A stretch of 64,000 bases of DNA from Acholeplasmatales bacterium (GTDB taxonomy: Bacteria; Bacillota_I; Bacilli_A; Acholeplasmatales; Anaeroplasmataceae), in contig JAFSJY010000006.1 in assembly GCA_017449215.1 (NCBI GenBank), positions 1 to 64,000 of the forward strand, given 5' to 3'. Below are positions 15,770-25,661 of this stretch, one piece after another (within the stretch, counting starts at the first letter, position 1; each line of letters begins with the position of its first letter). The position numbers and the translations under genes were made by a program. The notes below the pieces were generated by a model. That model was not told the origin of the DNA. It ran no database searches and was given only the letters and a program-made list of their open reading frames with translations.

Positions 15770-17179
15770 TTAAGAATTATTCTCAATAAGTTTATATCTT
15801 AACCATTTTATAGAATCTTCCTTCCAGCGAGATACATATTCTATTTCCTTATTCTTATCTCCACCAGAGGATTCACTATTTGCAAGTGATAATCCATGAC
15901 CTCCCATAGGATACATATGGTATTCACAATTAACATTTGCATTCTTATATGCTTCTACTAATAATAAGGAATTCATTACATGAACTGATTCATCAGTAAA
16001 TGTTGACCATAAGAATAGTTCAGGTGAATCAGATTTAACTTCTTTTTCTAAGGATAGCTTATTTAATAAATCTGAATCATTAATTCCATCCTTTAATAAA
16101 TTAACAAATGATCCCTTATGCCAATATCTATCATCAGCTGTGATAACAGGATATCCTAATATTAAATAATCTATTCTAGGATTATCATAATTCTCCTTAT
16201 GTAAGGCTACCTCTAATATATTATGTCCACCTGCACTAAAGCCAATTCCAATAATCTTAGATACTCTATTATCATTCTTATATAAATTAATTACATAAGC
16301 TAATGCTTGACCTGGGGCAGGATAGATATTTAAATCCTCCCTATAATTAACTATTACAGAATGGAATCCATTATCATTATAAAATTTAGCCACTGGTTCA
16401 GATTCTCTAGGTGAAGTATATTTATAACCTCCACCGGCAGAAATTATTATTAAAGGTCTCTTATTATCATCTATAAAATATTCTCTATAATAATTATCTG
16501 TATCTAAAATAGGAATCATAGGTGTTGAATCACCTAAAATAATTTTAAAATAATCATTTCTTAAAACAAGCTTTTCATCCTTTTGAATAGTATCCTTAAT
16601 AGTAGGCAAGAATTCTTCAAGTTTTTTTAATCTCTTCTTATATTCATTAATAAATGTTTCTTCCTTCTTTTTTAATAAAATAGGACCATATTTTAATTCA
16701 AATGAGGCATATTTACTATTACCTGGAATAAATATAGCAACCTCGTAATATTTATTATCATCTACTAATGAATATTCATCACTAATAATAAATCCATTAT
16801 TATTTAAATATTTTCTAACTAAGTAAAAATCAGAATTAGCAGAAATTATTAATTTCTTATTCTTAATCTTATCTAATGAGCTATTTAATATATCAATTAT
16901 TAAATTACCACCCATACCAGATATGATAGCTGTATCAAATTCATCATTAACATTCTTAAATCCATCAGATTTTACAATTTTAACCTTATCCTCAATTTTA
17001 TGAGATATGATATTCTTTTTGGCTATCTCAAGTGGACCATCATTTATATCAGATGCGATAGCATATGATACTCCATAATCCTTAATTGCCTTTATTACTG
17101 TATAGGCGTGGTCACAGCCGATATCACAAATAATATTACTATTCTTAGCAAGTGATGCAATTAAATCAATTCTCTTCAC
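15770..17179 (-). CDS. Fusion of tRNA (adenine22-N1)-methyltransferase TrmK and an alpha/beta-hydrolase esterase
   Basis: 469 residues. Residues 1 to about 212 are a TrmK-type SAM methyltransferase (CDIGCDHAY near 18, ASDINDGPLE, SGMGGNLI near 87), which modifies A22 in tRNA. Residues about 220-469 are a lipase/acetylxylan-esterase-like hydrolase with SAGGGY in the oxyanion region, nucleophile elbow GFSAGGH (Ser315), Asp396 in TFTDESVH and His428 in GGHGLS, so the triad looks intact. The frame is continuous with no internal start at the junction. It overlaps the sigma-factor gene by 14 bases. I know of no functional link between the two activities; TrmK is normally a separate protein of about 230 residues. 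Confidence 0.88.
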   Translation of the reverse strand: MKRIDLIASLAKNSNIICDIGCDHAYTVIKAIKDYGVSYAIASDINDGPLEIAKKNIISHKIEDKVKIVKSDGFKNVNDEFDTAIISGMGGNLIIDILNSSLDKIKNKKLIISANSDFYLVRKYLNNNGFIISDEYSLVDDNKYYEVAIFIPGNSKYASFELKYGPILLKKKEETFINEYKKRLKKLEEFLPTIKDTIQKDEKLVLRNDYFKIILGDSTPMIPILDTDNYYREYFIDDNKRPLIIISAGGGYKYTSPRESEPVAKFYNDNGFHSVIVNYREDLNIYPAPGQALAYVINLYKNDNRVSKIIGIGFSAGGHNILEVALHKENYDNPRIDYLILGYPVITADDRYWHKGSFVNLLKDGINDSDLLNKLSLEKEVKSDSPELFLWSTFTDESVHVMNSLLLVEAYKNANVNCEYHMYPMGGHGLSLANSESSGGDKNKEIEYVSRWKEDSIKWLRYKLIENNS

Positions 17180-18308
17180 TGTCTAATTCCTCCCATAATT
17201 CCTCTAAGACCTTTCCGTATTCAGATGTTTTTAGTCTTCTTAATATTCTTGTGATTTGTTGTCTTATAGCCTCTCTTGTAACACCATAGCAGGCACCAAT
17301 ATCCTCTAATGTCATTGGTTCAGCACCTCCAAAGCCAAATCTTTTATACATAATATCTCTTTCCTTATCAGTTAGGATAGCTAATGCCTTATTTATTTCC
17401 TTTATTCTGATATTAGAGAATGTATATTGATATGGATTAGGATTATCCTTATCAGGAATAAAATCACCAAATGATGACTCTTCATCATCTCCAACCTCTT
17501 GATCCAGGCTCTTTGGCTTCTTTTGAATATCCATAAATTCATATATTCTTGCCTCAGGCATATCTAAATATTCAGCTATTTCTTTAACAGTAGCCTCTCT
17601 ACCTAATTCATTATATAATTCAGTTTTAGCTCTATTATATTTAATTAGATTATCATTAATATGAACTGGAATTCTTATAGTTCTAGTATTTTCAGTAATC
17701 TCTCTTATAATAGATTGCTTAATCCACCATGTAGCATAGGTTGCGAATTGGAAATTTAATTTATAATCAAACTTATCGGCAGCCTTTAATAAGCCCATAT
17801 TACCAGCTTGAATTAAATCCTGAATAGGCATTCCTCTTCCTACATATTTTTTAGCAATGAAAACTACTAATCTTAAATTAGCAGATACTAATTTATTTTT
17901 AGCTATTTCAGCCTTTTCAATTTTATAAACTAAATCATCATATATTTTCTTATCTACATTAATATCTAATTTATCTATTTCAAGTGAAGCTAATTTACCA
18001 TTCTCAATCTCTTTAGCAAGCTCTACTTCCTCTTCCTTAGATATTAATTTAACAGTACCAATATCTCTTAAATAGATATTAGTAATACTCTTATCATCTG
18101 TTCTATAAATATCCTCATCAATTTCATTAATATTTTCTTCTAAATTATCAGGAATGATAGAAATATTTAGGTCAGATAATATATCAATCACCTTAAAATA
18201 TTCATCCGAAGATGGTGAAAATAAGTCTTCAATTTCTGAAACTTTAATTTGATTATTATTTAATTTACTTTTTTCTGTTAAATTATTTAATTTCTCATTA
18301 AATTCCAT
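17166..18308 (-). CDS. Second RpoD-like sigma-70 factor
   Basis: 380 residues with all core regions: 1.2 (NIYLRDIGTVKLISKEEE), 2 (NLRLVVFIAKKYVGRG, FATYATWWIKQSIIREI), 3, and 4 (LTDKERDIMYKRFGFGG and the helix-turn-helix LEDIGACYGVTREAIRQQ). The N-terminal region also resembles the other RpoD in the window (21098-22303). The usual -10 recognition residues are conserved, so promoter preference may overlap with the main sigma. It sits directly before trmK, the place rpoD itself holds in many Bacillota, which suggests a tandem duplicate. Start ATG 18308 is preceded by GGTGGT. Confidence 0.9.
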   Translation of the reverse strand: MEFNEKLNNLTEKSKLNNNQIKVSEIEDLFSPSSDEYFKVIDILSDLNISIIPDNLEENINEIDEDIYRTDDKSITNIYLRDIGTVKLISKEEEVELAKEIENGKLASLEIDKLDINVDKKIYDDLVYKIEKAEIAKNKLVSANLRLVVFIAKKYVGRGMPIQDLIQAGNMGLLKAADKFDYKLNFQFATYATWWIKQSIIREITENTRTIRIPVHINDNLIKYNRAKTELYNELGREATVKEIAEYLDMPEARIYEFMDIQKKPKSLDQEVGDDEESSFGDFIPDKDNPNPYQYTFSNIRIKEINKALAILTDKERDIMYKRFGFGGAEPMTLEDIGACYGVTREAIRQQITRILRRLKTSEYGKVLEELWEELDSEEN

Positions 18309-18352
18309 ATGACCACCACCCCATTGAAATTATAACATAGAATAAGTAAAAT

Positions 18353-18399
18353 GAGGCTTATAAAAACATAGTTTTTAATCCTACATTTTCATAAGCCTC
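18353..18399 (-). terminator. Terminator of the SGNH lipoprotein gene
   Basis: GAGGCTTAT/ATAAGCCTC 9-bp stem with a 29-base, partly paired loop, then ATTTTACTT on the minus strand. Confidence 0.65.
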
Positions 18400-18409
18400 G
18401 AGGGAGGGA

Positions 18410-20131
18410 TTATGCGCCTTGGCTTTCGCCTGTTTTAGTATATGTTACTTGGCTAAATTCTACTACTGTTCCTCTAGCTCCAAACATACCTAAATAGAAA
18501 TATTCTGAGTCTTTTGCAACAAAGTCAAAGTCTAAATAATTTGTTGTATAAGTTTTAGTACCAATCTTTGTTTCACAAATAACGCTTTGACCAGTTCTAG
18601 TAATCTTAAATTCTAATTCATCATTAACTGCTGGATAAGCACTTAATGTATTATTTGATTTAGTGATTTCAGTTAGGTTAGTTCTTGAGAAGTTAGCAAC
18701 TATATCAGTTGCTTTATTTCTAAATATACCAGCCGCTACATAATTAGATAATAATGAAGCATCCTGAGCTGGTAGCCAGCAAGCATCTCTTAGCATAATA
18801 CCAAAGCCATCCTGCTTATCATCACCATTAACCTTTAATACCTTAGCCTTAACAGAGAATTCAAAGTCATCATTTATAGAAATTTGCTTGAAGCAGAATG
18901 CTATACCTTCTGCTGTATTAGAAATCTTACCCTTATAATAAGTTGCCGCACTCTTAGATTGACCAACCTGGAATACACCAGTAGATGTCTCCTTTGCAAT
19001 ATATCCATTGCTTGCAGATGCTGGATCTCCACCTGCATCACCAAATGCAGTTCCATACCAGCCAGCAGTTGTTGTTTTAAATTGATCAGCTGGAGAGTAT
19101 GTAGCTAAATTAGGCGCTGAATATGGAGAATATTTATATAAAGAATTTACCTTTAAATCCTTTTCTTTTGTAGGAGCTGTAATTTCATCCTTTACATAAT
19201 TACCTAGATAACAGCTACTGTCCTTATATAATTCTGTTGCTATATAATAATCAAAAGTCATCGCACCAAAATTATTAATATGAGTCTTATCAACTGTTGA
19301 TAAATTAGGCTCAGTTTGAGATGAACCAGCAGTTATAGCATGGTAATATACTGCATTATCATATCCAATTTCAGTATATAAATTCTTTGTATAGGTTGTT
19401 AAATCAATAACCTTAACATTCTTCTCTTGACCTAGTTCAATAATTGCTTGACTATAATTACCAGTTGAAGTTATATGAGCACTTGAGCCGGTATAATCAC
19501 CAGTAGGTGAAAGTCTTACTATAGGTGTACATAAAATTGGAGTCGCACCCTTAGATTCTGCTAATTTAATATAATTTTCATATAAGCTATATTTAAAAGA
19601 TGTATTATCAGTAATTGGCTTTGAAGCGTCTGTAAATCTAGTTGCGTCATCTGATTTTTCATCATTATGACCAAATCCAATCATTAAATAGTCACCAGAT
19701 TTAATGTTACTAGAAATATCAGAATAATATGCTGTAGTTAAATAATCCTTTGAGCTTCTACCTGAAGCGCCATAATTCTTAATTGTAATATTTTCAGTAT
19801 AGTCCTTAATATGACCACCCCAGCCACATCTTTCATAAAAATATGTAGTATCCTTAGGTGTTCCTGATTCAGTTAGAAATTCATCAACTGTTGAGTCACC
19901 TACAATATATAATGTTGATGTCTTACTTAAATCAGCTGGCTTATTTCTTTTATTGCTATTAGAAGTATTTCCAGCATCAGTATTAGGTGTAGTACTATTA
20001 GTACCTTCATTATTAGTGTTGCTTCCGTCATTTATGCTTGGTTCATTATCCTTATTTTCTTCAGCCTCACCACAAGCTGTAAGCATAAAAGATAACGCAC
20101 CAAATGATAATAATAATTTCTTTAATTTCAT
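18410..20131 (-). CDS. Secreted SGNH-hydrolase lipoprotein (acetylesterase-like)
   Basis: 573 residues starting at ATG 20131, which follows GGAGG; an ATG 15 bases upstream lies before that site and was rejected. Signal peptide with lipobox MLTAC, then a Ser/Thr/Asn-rich linker (about 25-70). The SGNH domain (about 75-310) has GDSTVDEF (nucleophile Ser), NYGASGRSS, GFGHND (block III) and DKTHINNFGA (catalytic Asp/His), like rhamnogalacturonan acetylesterases. The C-terminal part (about 350-570) looks like a beta-sandwich, perhaps carbohydrate binding. Likely deacetylates plant polysaccharide outside the cell. The divergent AraC gene is the probable regulator. Confidence 0.88.
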   Translation of the reverse strand: MKLKKLLLSFGALSFMLTACGEAEENKDNEPSINDGSNTNNEGTNSTTPNTDAGNTSNSNKRNKPADLSKTSTLYIVGDSTVDEFLTESGTPKDTTYFYERCGWGGHIKDYTENITIKNYGASGRSSKDYLTTAYYSDISSNIKSGDYLMIGFGHNDEKSDDATRFTDASKPITDNTSFKYSLYENYIKLAESKGATPILCTPIVRLSPTGDYTGSSAHITSTGNYSQAIIELGQEKNVKVIDLTTYTKNLYTEIGYDNAVYYHAITAGSSQTEPNLSTVDKTHINNFGAMTFDYYIATELYKDSSCYLGNYVKDEITAPTKEKDLKVNSLYKYSPYSAPNLATYSPADQFKTTTAGWYGTAFGDAGGDPASASNGYIAKETSTGVFQVGQSKSAATYYKGKISNTAEGIAFCFKQISINDDFEFSVKAKVLKVNGDDKQDGFGIMLRDACWLPAQDASLLSNYVAAGIFRNKATDIVANFSRTNLTEITKSNNTLSAYPAVNDELEFKITRTGQSVICETKIGTKTYTTNYLDFDFVAKDSEYFYLGMFGARGTVVEFSQVTYTKTGESQGA

Positions 20132-20207
20132 CTTTTTTACCTCCATTAATAATTTAATTATATTTTTAATTACTTACTATATGAAGCGTTTTATATGTCA
20201 TTTTTTA

Positions 20208-20236
20208 TTACATTTTGTCGTAAAATAGTATATAAT
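20208..20236 (+). promoter_or_regulatory. Promoter of the AraC-type gene
   Basis: -35 TTACAT (20208-20213), 17-base spacer, -10 TATAAT (20231-20236), in the divergent region shared with the SGNH lipoprotein gene. Confidence 0.65.
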
Positions 20237-20257
20237 TACAATAAATGGAGTGATATT

Positions 20258-21079
20258 ATGTTTAATTCGAATGCTTCTATAAAATTTATGATGGCAAAAA
20301 TTTTCTTTAATTTAGCTAATTTTAGCTTTAAAAAAATTGATGAAGTAACCCCTGTAACATCACATGGAAGTGATACAGTTGAGGTCAATTTTATTAGGAA
20401 AGGTAAGGGAATGGTTAAAATCAATGATATTGAATATGAGGTAAATCAAGGTTCATATATAATCATCCCAGAATTTGTTTCATATTCATTAATTCCTATT
20501 GAACCTATAGAAATATATTCTGCATATTTATTAATTGATAATAAGGCTGGATTTAAGAATTATGTACCTCTTCTTAAGGAAAAATATATTGGTAATTTAA
20601 TTGAATTAAAATATGATTTTGATGAGCTATGTGATGAATTAAAAAGATTAGATTTTGGATATAATGAAATAGCTACTTCCCTATTTAAAAAAATAATAGT
20701 TAAAATATTAAGAAATGAAAAAATTAATGAAGAAAGAGTATCATATTATAAAATTGAAAGCCTACAATATGATATTGAAAATATCATTAATAATGAATTT
20801 AGTACAATAACATTAGATGATTTAGCAAATAGATTACATATAGGAACTAGAGAGCTACAAAGATATTTATTAAAGAATTATAAAAAGAGCTTTAATGAAT
20901 TAAAGACTGAGGCTAGAATGAATTATTCTGCCAATAAATTAATATATACTGATATTAAAATATCAGAATTATATGAAGATGTAGGTTATTCAGCCCCAGA
21001 GCATTTCTCTTTAGCATTTAAAAAATATTTTAATATGTCACCTAATGAATATAGGAAGCAAAATAAAAAGCACCAGTGA
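20258..21079 (+). CDS. AraC-family transcriptional regulator
   Basis: 273 residues; the start at 20258 has TGGAGTGA seven bases upstream. The N-terminal half is a cupin-like sensor (GSDTVEVNFIRKGKGMVKI and the following strands). The C-terminal 100 residues hold two helix-turn-helix units: LDDLANRLHIGTRELQRYL and ISELYEDVGYSAPEHFSLAF, ending in the family signature KKYFNMSPNEYRKQ. Divergent from the SGNH esterase gene, so it probably activates it in response to a sugar. The stop codon is inside the terminator hairpin. Confidence 0.92.
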   Translation: MFNSNASIKFMMAKIFFNLANFSFKKIDEVTPVTSHGSDTVEVNFIRKGKGMVKINDIEYEVNQGSYIIIPEFVSYSLIPIEPIEIYSAYLLIDNKAGFKNYVPLLKEKYIGNLIELKYDFDELCDELKRLDFGYNEIATSLFKKIIVKILRNEKINEERVSYYKIESLQYDIENIINNEFSTITLDDLANRLHIGTRELQRYLLKNYKKSFNELKTEARMNYSANKLIYTDIKISELYEDVGYSAPEHFSLAFKKYFNMSPNEYRKQNKKHQ

Positions 21080-21090
21080 TGGTGCTTTTA
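21063..21090. terminator. Bidirectional terminator between araC-type gene and rpoD
   Basis: AAAAGCACC/GGTGCTTTT stem with a 6-base loop; T-runs on both sides serve the plus-strand AraC gene and the minus-strand rpoD. Confidence 0.9.
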
Positions 21091-21097
21091 TTCATAA

Positions 21098-22303
21098 TTA
21101 ATGATTTGTCATGAAGTCCTTAAGCTTACGGCTTCTAGATGGATGCTTAAGCTTTCTTAAAGCCTTAGCCTCAATTTGTCTAATACGCTCACGAGTAACA
21201 TTAAATTCCTTACCAACTTCCTCTAATGTTCTTTGTCTACCATCGATTAGACCAAAACGTAATCTTAATACTCTTTCTTCTCTTTCTGTTAATGTAGCTA
21301 AAACAGAATCTAATTCCTCTCTTAGCTTCATCTTTGCAGTATATTCATATGGGTCAAGTGCGTGTGGGTCAGAAATGAAATCACCAAGTGATGAATCCTC
21401 TTCCTCACCTACTGGAGCCTCTAATGAAATAGGCTCTTGAGCGATACGTTGAATTTGTTGTACCTTCTCAACAGAAATACCCATCTTTTCAGCTACCTCC
21501 TCAGGAGATGGCTCTCTAGATAATTCTTGTACTAATTGGCGCTGAACTCTAACAAGCTTATTGATAGTTTCTACCATATGAACTGGAATACGAATAGTTC
21601 TAGCTTGGTCAGCTACAGCTCTTGTGATAGCCTGTCTAATCCACCAAGTTGCGTATGTAGAGAACTTATATCCTCTTCTATGATCAAACTTATCTACGGC
21701 CTTCATAAGACCCATATTACCTTCTTGGATTAGATCTAAGAATTGTAAACCTCTAGATAAATATCTTTTAGCGATAGATACTACTAATCTTAAGTTTGCA
21801 TTAACAAGCTTATCCTTAGCCTCGCTTGCTGCCTCAACTCTATCTAATAAAGCCTCATATTCTTCACTAGATACAGTATTCATATCGTCAGCTTCAATCT
21901 TAGCTACAGCTTCCTTAGCCTCACGACCATCCTCAACTAATTCTGCTAGTTCAATTTCTTCATCATAAGAAAGTAGAGGAATTTTACCAATGTCTTTTAA
22001 ATACATTCTAACAGGGTCATCAACTCTAATTGATGATGGTAATTGGTCATATGTAGATACATCGACCTCTTCCATATCTGCTAAATTTGGCTCTAATTCT
22101 GAATCATCTGGTTCACTATCATCGATTGATTCCTTTGATGGAACAATATCGATTTCCTTAGCGATTAAAGCTTCCTCTAGCTTATCATAATCGTTAGAAT
22201 TCTCATCATCACTACAATACTTTAAAATATCATTTGAATAGATTGTATTGTTGTTTGCCTTGCTTAATTCAACAAGTTCCTTTAATGCTAATTCAAAATC
22301 CAT
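21098..22303 (-). CDS. rpoD: RNA polymerase sigma factor RpoD (primary sigma)
   Basis: 401 residues; region 1.1 at the N-terminus, acidic stretch (about 60-85), then [19 protein letters not shown] (1.2), [29 protein letters not shown] (2.3-2.4), region 3, and RERILRLRFGL-type region 4 with [17 protein letters not shown]. The gene follows dnaG by two bases, with GGGAGG inside the dnaG end, the standard macromolecular-synthesis order glyS-dnaG-rpoD. This is the housekeeping sigma; the paralogue 3 kb downstream is more divergent. Confidence 0.97.
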   Translation of the reverse strand: MDFELALKELVELSKANNNTIYSNDILKYCSDDENSNDYDKLEEALIAKEIDIVPSKESIDDSEPDDSELEPNLADMEEVDVSTYDQLPSSIRVDDPVRMYLKDIGKIPLLSYDEEIELAELVEDGREAKEAVAKIEADDMNTVSSEEYEALLDRVEAASEAKDKLVNANLRLVVSIAKRYLSRGLQFLDLIQEGNMGLMKAVDKFDHRRGYKFSTYATWWIRQAITRAVADQARTIRIPVHMVETINKLVRVQRQLVQELSREPSPEEVAEKMGISVEKVQQIQRIAQEPISLEAPVGEEEDSSLGDFISDPHALDPYEYTAKMKLREELDSVLATLTEREERVLRLRFGLIDGRQRTLEEVGKEFNVTRERIRQIEAKALRKLKHPSRSRKLKDFMTNH

Positions 22304-22305
22304 AA

Positions 22306-24129
22306 CTAACTTTTCCTCCCAGCATCATTATGCTTTTTCTTATCTTGTTTCTTTTTATTATCAAACATCTTTTGTAGCATTACTACTCTATCTTCATCTG
22401 ATGATTCTTGAAATCTTTTTTGCATCTTTCTATTGTCATAATCATCAGCTAATGAATTAAATTTCTTAATACATTTATCCAATTCAGCTTCATTGCATTC
22501 ACAAGGATATTTATTGATTTCATCAATTAATTCTACAAACGAATCCATTGTATTTACATCAAGTAATTGCATAAATTTACCTTGGTCAAATACATCAAAA
22601 TTTGCATAATAAGAATTAATTAATGTATCCCAAATATTAAAATATTCCTGTGATAAAACTTGAAGTGAATTCATTATTCTAGAATCAATTAATTTAGCTA
22701 AATATTTACTTTGTATTGCATATACAAAGATTTGTATTTCTGCTAAATTAGTATAATTTCTAGTTCTTTTTTTGACTGGTTCAACTTGAGGCGGAACCAC
22801 TTCTACAGGATAATCATAATTTTCATATGCATTATTCCTTGCATGAGTACTTACATATTTATCATAATCTCTTCTAACTGCATCAATTGATACATCTAAA
22901 TCCTTAGATAATCTTGATAAATATTGTTCCTCTAAAATACTACTTTCAAGACTAAAAATTAATTTAAATAATTCTAATCTTAAATTATCTAAAACATCTC
23001 TATCAGCTAAATTCTTATTTAAGAATAATACCTGATATTGATATTCGATATCATCTATAATATGTGATTCAAAATATTTTACATATTCCTCTTCACCATA
23101 TTTTAAAACATATTCATCTGGGTCCATCTTAGCTGGTAATAATACTAAATGAACCTTAAAGCCAGCATTTTTAAATACTTTAATTGCCTTTATTGAGGCA
23201 TTTATACCTGCTTGGTCTCCATCATAACAAATGACAACATTATCTGTATATCTTCTTAGCTTATTAGCCTGATTAATTGAGAATGCTGTACCTAGTGAGC
23301 ATACAGCCTCTCCAAGGCCTGCCTTATAGGCAGCTATAACATCCATCTGACCCTCATGTAAGATTACACGATGAGTTTTATTAATGAATTTTTTAGCTAA
23401 ATGTAAATTAAATAATGTTTCATTCTTAATGAATAATTTTGTTTCTCTTGAATTTATATATTTTGGCTGACTCTTATCAGGATTATTAAATATTCTAGCT
23501 GAAAAGGCAATTGTATTACCATTTTCATCCTTAATAGGAAACATTATTCTACTATTAAATAAATCATAATAGCCCTTATCATTTTTATCTATCAATGACA
23601 TATCTGCCATATCAAGCTCTAAGAAGCCTTGCTTTAATAGTACCTGATGAATTGTATCACCATTTGAAGGTGATAAACCAATTTCAAATTCCTCAAGAAT
23701 ATTCTTTTTAATTCCTCTAGATTCTAAATATTTTAAAGCCTCAACTCCTGCCTTATCAGAATTTAAATATAGCTTATAAAAATCCTTAGCAGTATTCATT
23801 AGCTTATAATAATTAGAATTTACATTATTCTTCTTTGGTACTGAATCCTTATATTCAACACCATTGAATTCGCATAATTTAATTATTGCGTCTCTAGTTT
23901 CAATATTTTCTATTTCTCTAATAAAGGTTAAGGCATTACCACCCTTATGGCATCCAAAGCAATTAAAGATGCCCTTTTCAGGTGATACTACAAACGATGG
24001 AGTCTTTTCATTATGGAAAGGACAGCATCCCATGTAGTTTTTACCTTTCTTTTCTAAAGAAACATATTTAGATACTAGGGAAACCAAATCGGTTTGACCT
24101 ATAAGATTATTTAATTCTTCATCAGTCAA
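22306..24129 (-). CDS. dnaG: DNA primase
   Basis: Synthesises RNA primers for replication. About 607 residues: CHC2 zinc domain ([11 protein letters not shown] ... [10 protein letters not shown]), Toprim catalytic core with EGQMDVI and CYDGDQAG, and a C-terminal helicase-binding region from about residue 440. The start is probably TTG 24129, eight bases after AGGGAG; the longer frame from GTG 24138 would overlap that site. Between glyS and rpoD as in other Bacillota. Confidence 0.95.
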   Translation of the reverse strand: MTDEELNNLIGQTDLVSLVSKYVSLEKKGKNYMGCCPFHNEKTPSFVVSPEKGIFNCFGCHKGGNALTFIREIENIETRDAIIKLCEFNGVEYKDSVPKKNNVNSNYYKLMNTAKDFYKLYLNSDKAGVEALKYLESRGIKKNILEEFEIGLSPSNGDTIHQVLLKQGFLELDMADMSLIDKNDKGYYDLFNSRIMFPIKDENGNTIAFSARIFNNPDKSQPKYINSRETKLFIKNETLFNLHLAKKFINKTHRVILHEGQMDVIAAYKAGLGEAVCSLGTAFSINQANKLRRYTDNVVICYDGDQAGINASIKAIKVFKNAGFKVHLVLLPAKMDPDEYVLKYGEEEYVKYFESHIIDDIEYQYQVLFLNKNLADRDVLDNLRLELFKLIFSLESSILEEQYLSRLSKDLDVSIDAVRRDYDKYVSTHARNNAYENYDYPVEVVPPQVEPVKKRTRNYTNLAEIQIFVYAIQSKYLAKLIDSRIMNSLQVLSQEYFNIWDTLINSYYANFDVFDQGKFMQLLDVNTMDSFVELIDEINKYPCECNEAELDKCIKKFNSLADDYDNRKMQKRFQESSDEDRVVMLQKMFDNKKKQDKKKHNDAGRKS

Positions 24130-24151
24130 ATCAATCACTCCCTAATTTTTA

Positions 24152-25531
24152 TTAAAACTTTAATTTTGACTCGATATATGGAATTACTTCTTCAATCTTT
24201 AAAGTAATTTGTTCCATAGTATCTCTATCTCTTACTGTAACAGTACCATTATTCATTGTTTCATCATCAACACAAACGCAGAATGGAGTACCAATTGCAT
24301 CTTGTCTTCTATATCTCTTACCGATATTAGCTGTTTCATCATATACAGCTTGGAATCTTTCGCTTAATAAATCAAAGATTTCTAAAGCCTTCTCTGAATG
24401 ATTCTTCTTGATTAATGGAAGGATAGCTACTTTATAAGGAGCTAAAGCTGGATGTAATCTTAATACATTTCTTACTCCACCCTTTTCATCCTTTTCCTCA
24501 TCGTAAGCACTGAATAATACTGAAAGTAACATTCTTTCAACACCTACAGATGGTTCAACAACGTATGGTAAATACTTCTCATTTGTTTCTGGATCTAGAT
24601 ATTCTAGATTTTGCTTAGAATGATTTTGATGAGCATTTAAGTCATAATTTGTACGGCTTGCAATACCCCATAATTCACCAAAGCCCCAAGGGAAATCAAA
24701 TTCGATATCTGTTGTAGCATTTGAATAGAATGATAATTCCTTTTGGTCATGATCACGATATCTTAACTTATCCTTATCTACACCAATAGAAACTAAGAAA
24801 TCCATACAATACTTTCTCCAGTAGCTGAACCATTCAAGCTCAGTACCTGGCTTACAGAAGAATTCTAATTCCATTTGCTCAAATTCTCTTGTTCTGAAAA
24901 TGAAGTTACCTGGAGTAATTTCATTTCTAAATGATTTACCAATTTGACCTACACCAAATGGTAGCTTTCTTCTTGTAGTTCTTTGAATATTCTTAAAGTT
25001 AACAAAGATACCTTGTGCTGTTTCAGGTCTTAAATAAACCTCAGCCTTAGCATCCTCAACAACACCCATATGAGTCTTAAACATTAGATTGAATTGACGA
25101 ATGTCTGTATAGTCTAAAGCACCACAAGTAGGACATACTACATTATTATCCTTTAAGTATTGTGTTAATTCTTGATTAGACATACCATCACCAGTTAAAG
25201 CACCATGAGTGAAATCCTCAATTAATTTATCTGCTCTAAATCTAGAATGACACTTCTTACAATCAACTAGTGGGTCAGAGAATGATCCGATATGACCAGA
25301 TGCAACCCAAACCTCTTTATTCATTAATAATGCAGAATCTAGACCTACATTATAACGATTATTTTGAACGAACTTCTTCCACCAAGCATCCTTAATATTC
25401 TTCTTTAATTCAACACCAAGTGGACCGTAATCCCAAGAATTAGCTAAACCGCCATAGATTTCACTTCCTTGGAAAACAAAACCTTGTTCCTTTAGATATG
25501 AAACTAAGCCTTCAAGCGTAATTTTTTGCAT
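24152..25531 (-). CDS. glyS: Glycyl-tRNA synthetase, dimeric class II type
   Basis: 459 residues, the single-chain alpha2 enzyme rather than the alpha/beta glyQ-glyS pair. Features: N-terminal EQGFVFQGSEIYGGLANSWDYGPLG, motif 2 RNEITPGNFIFRTREF, the glycine-specific EFFCKPG region, motif 3 GVERMLLSVLF, and the C-terminal anticodon-binding domain. Two CxxC-like pairs (CKKCH, CPTCG) may bind zinc. ATG 25531 follows GGGAGG; the longer frame adds 11 unsupported residues. No T-box leader was seen in the short upstream gap. A TATAAT at about 25580 with TTGCGG 17 bases before it may be its promoter. Confidence 0.96.
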   Translation of the reverse strand: MQKITLEGLVSYLKEQGFVFQGSEIYGGLANSWDYGPLGVELKKNIKDAWWKKFVQNNRYNVGLDSALLMNKEVWVASGHIGSFSDPLVDCKKCHSRFRADKLIEDFTHGALTGDGMSNQELTQYLKDNNVVCPTCGALDYTDIRQFNLMFKTHMGVVEDAKAEVYLRPETAQGIFVNFKNIQRTTRRKLPFGVGQIGKSFRNEITPGNFIFRTREFEQMELEFFCKPGTELEWFSYWRKYCMDFLVSIGVDKDKLRYRDHDQKELSFYSNATTDIEFDFPWGFGELWGIASRTNYDLNAHQNHSKQNLEYLDPETNEKYLPYVVEPSVGVERMLLSVLFSAYDEEKDEKGGVRNVLRLHPALAPYKVAILPLIKKNHSEKALEIFDLLSERFQAVYDETANIGKRYRRQDAIGTPFCVCVDDETMNNGTVTVRDRDTMEQITLKIEEVIPYIESKLKF

Positions 25532-25599
25532 AAAATCTACCTCCCAAAATATGTTTATACACATACTCGCTATTTTACTATTATAATAAATAAAATGAA

Positions 25600-25629
25600 A
25601 TGCCGCAAGTTAATCGCGGCACTTTTTTT
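25600..25629. terminator. Terminator between alcohol dehydrogenase gene and glyS
   Basis: TGCCGC/GCGGCA stem (601-606 with 616-621 of the 25 kb block). T7 follows on the plus strand, a weaker TTCATTTTATTT on the minus strand; it most likely ends the minus-strand dehydrogenase gene. Confidence 0.65.
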
Positions 25630-25661
25630 AAAAATATTTAATTTAGTAATATATTTATATA

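Noticed and set aside
21111-21440. 109-residue plus-strand ORF opposite rpoD, and similar plus ORFs at 12733-13548
   Set aside because: Antisense shadows of strongly conserved minus-strand genes, without ribosome sites.
25532-25661. T-box leader for glyS
   Set aside because: The gap is too short and lacks the T-box sequence and specifier hairpin; it contains only a terminator and promoter.
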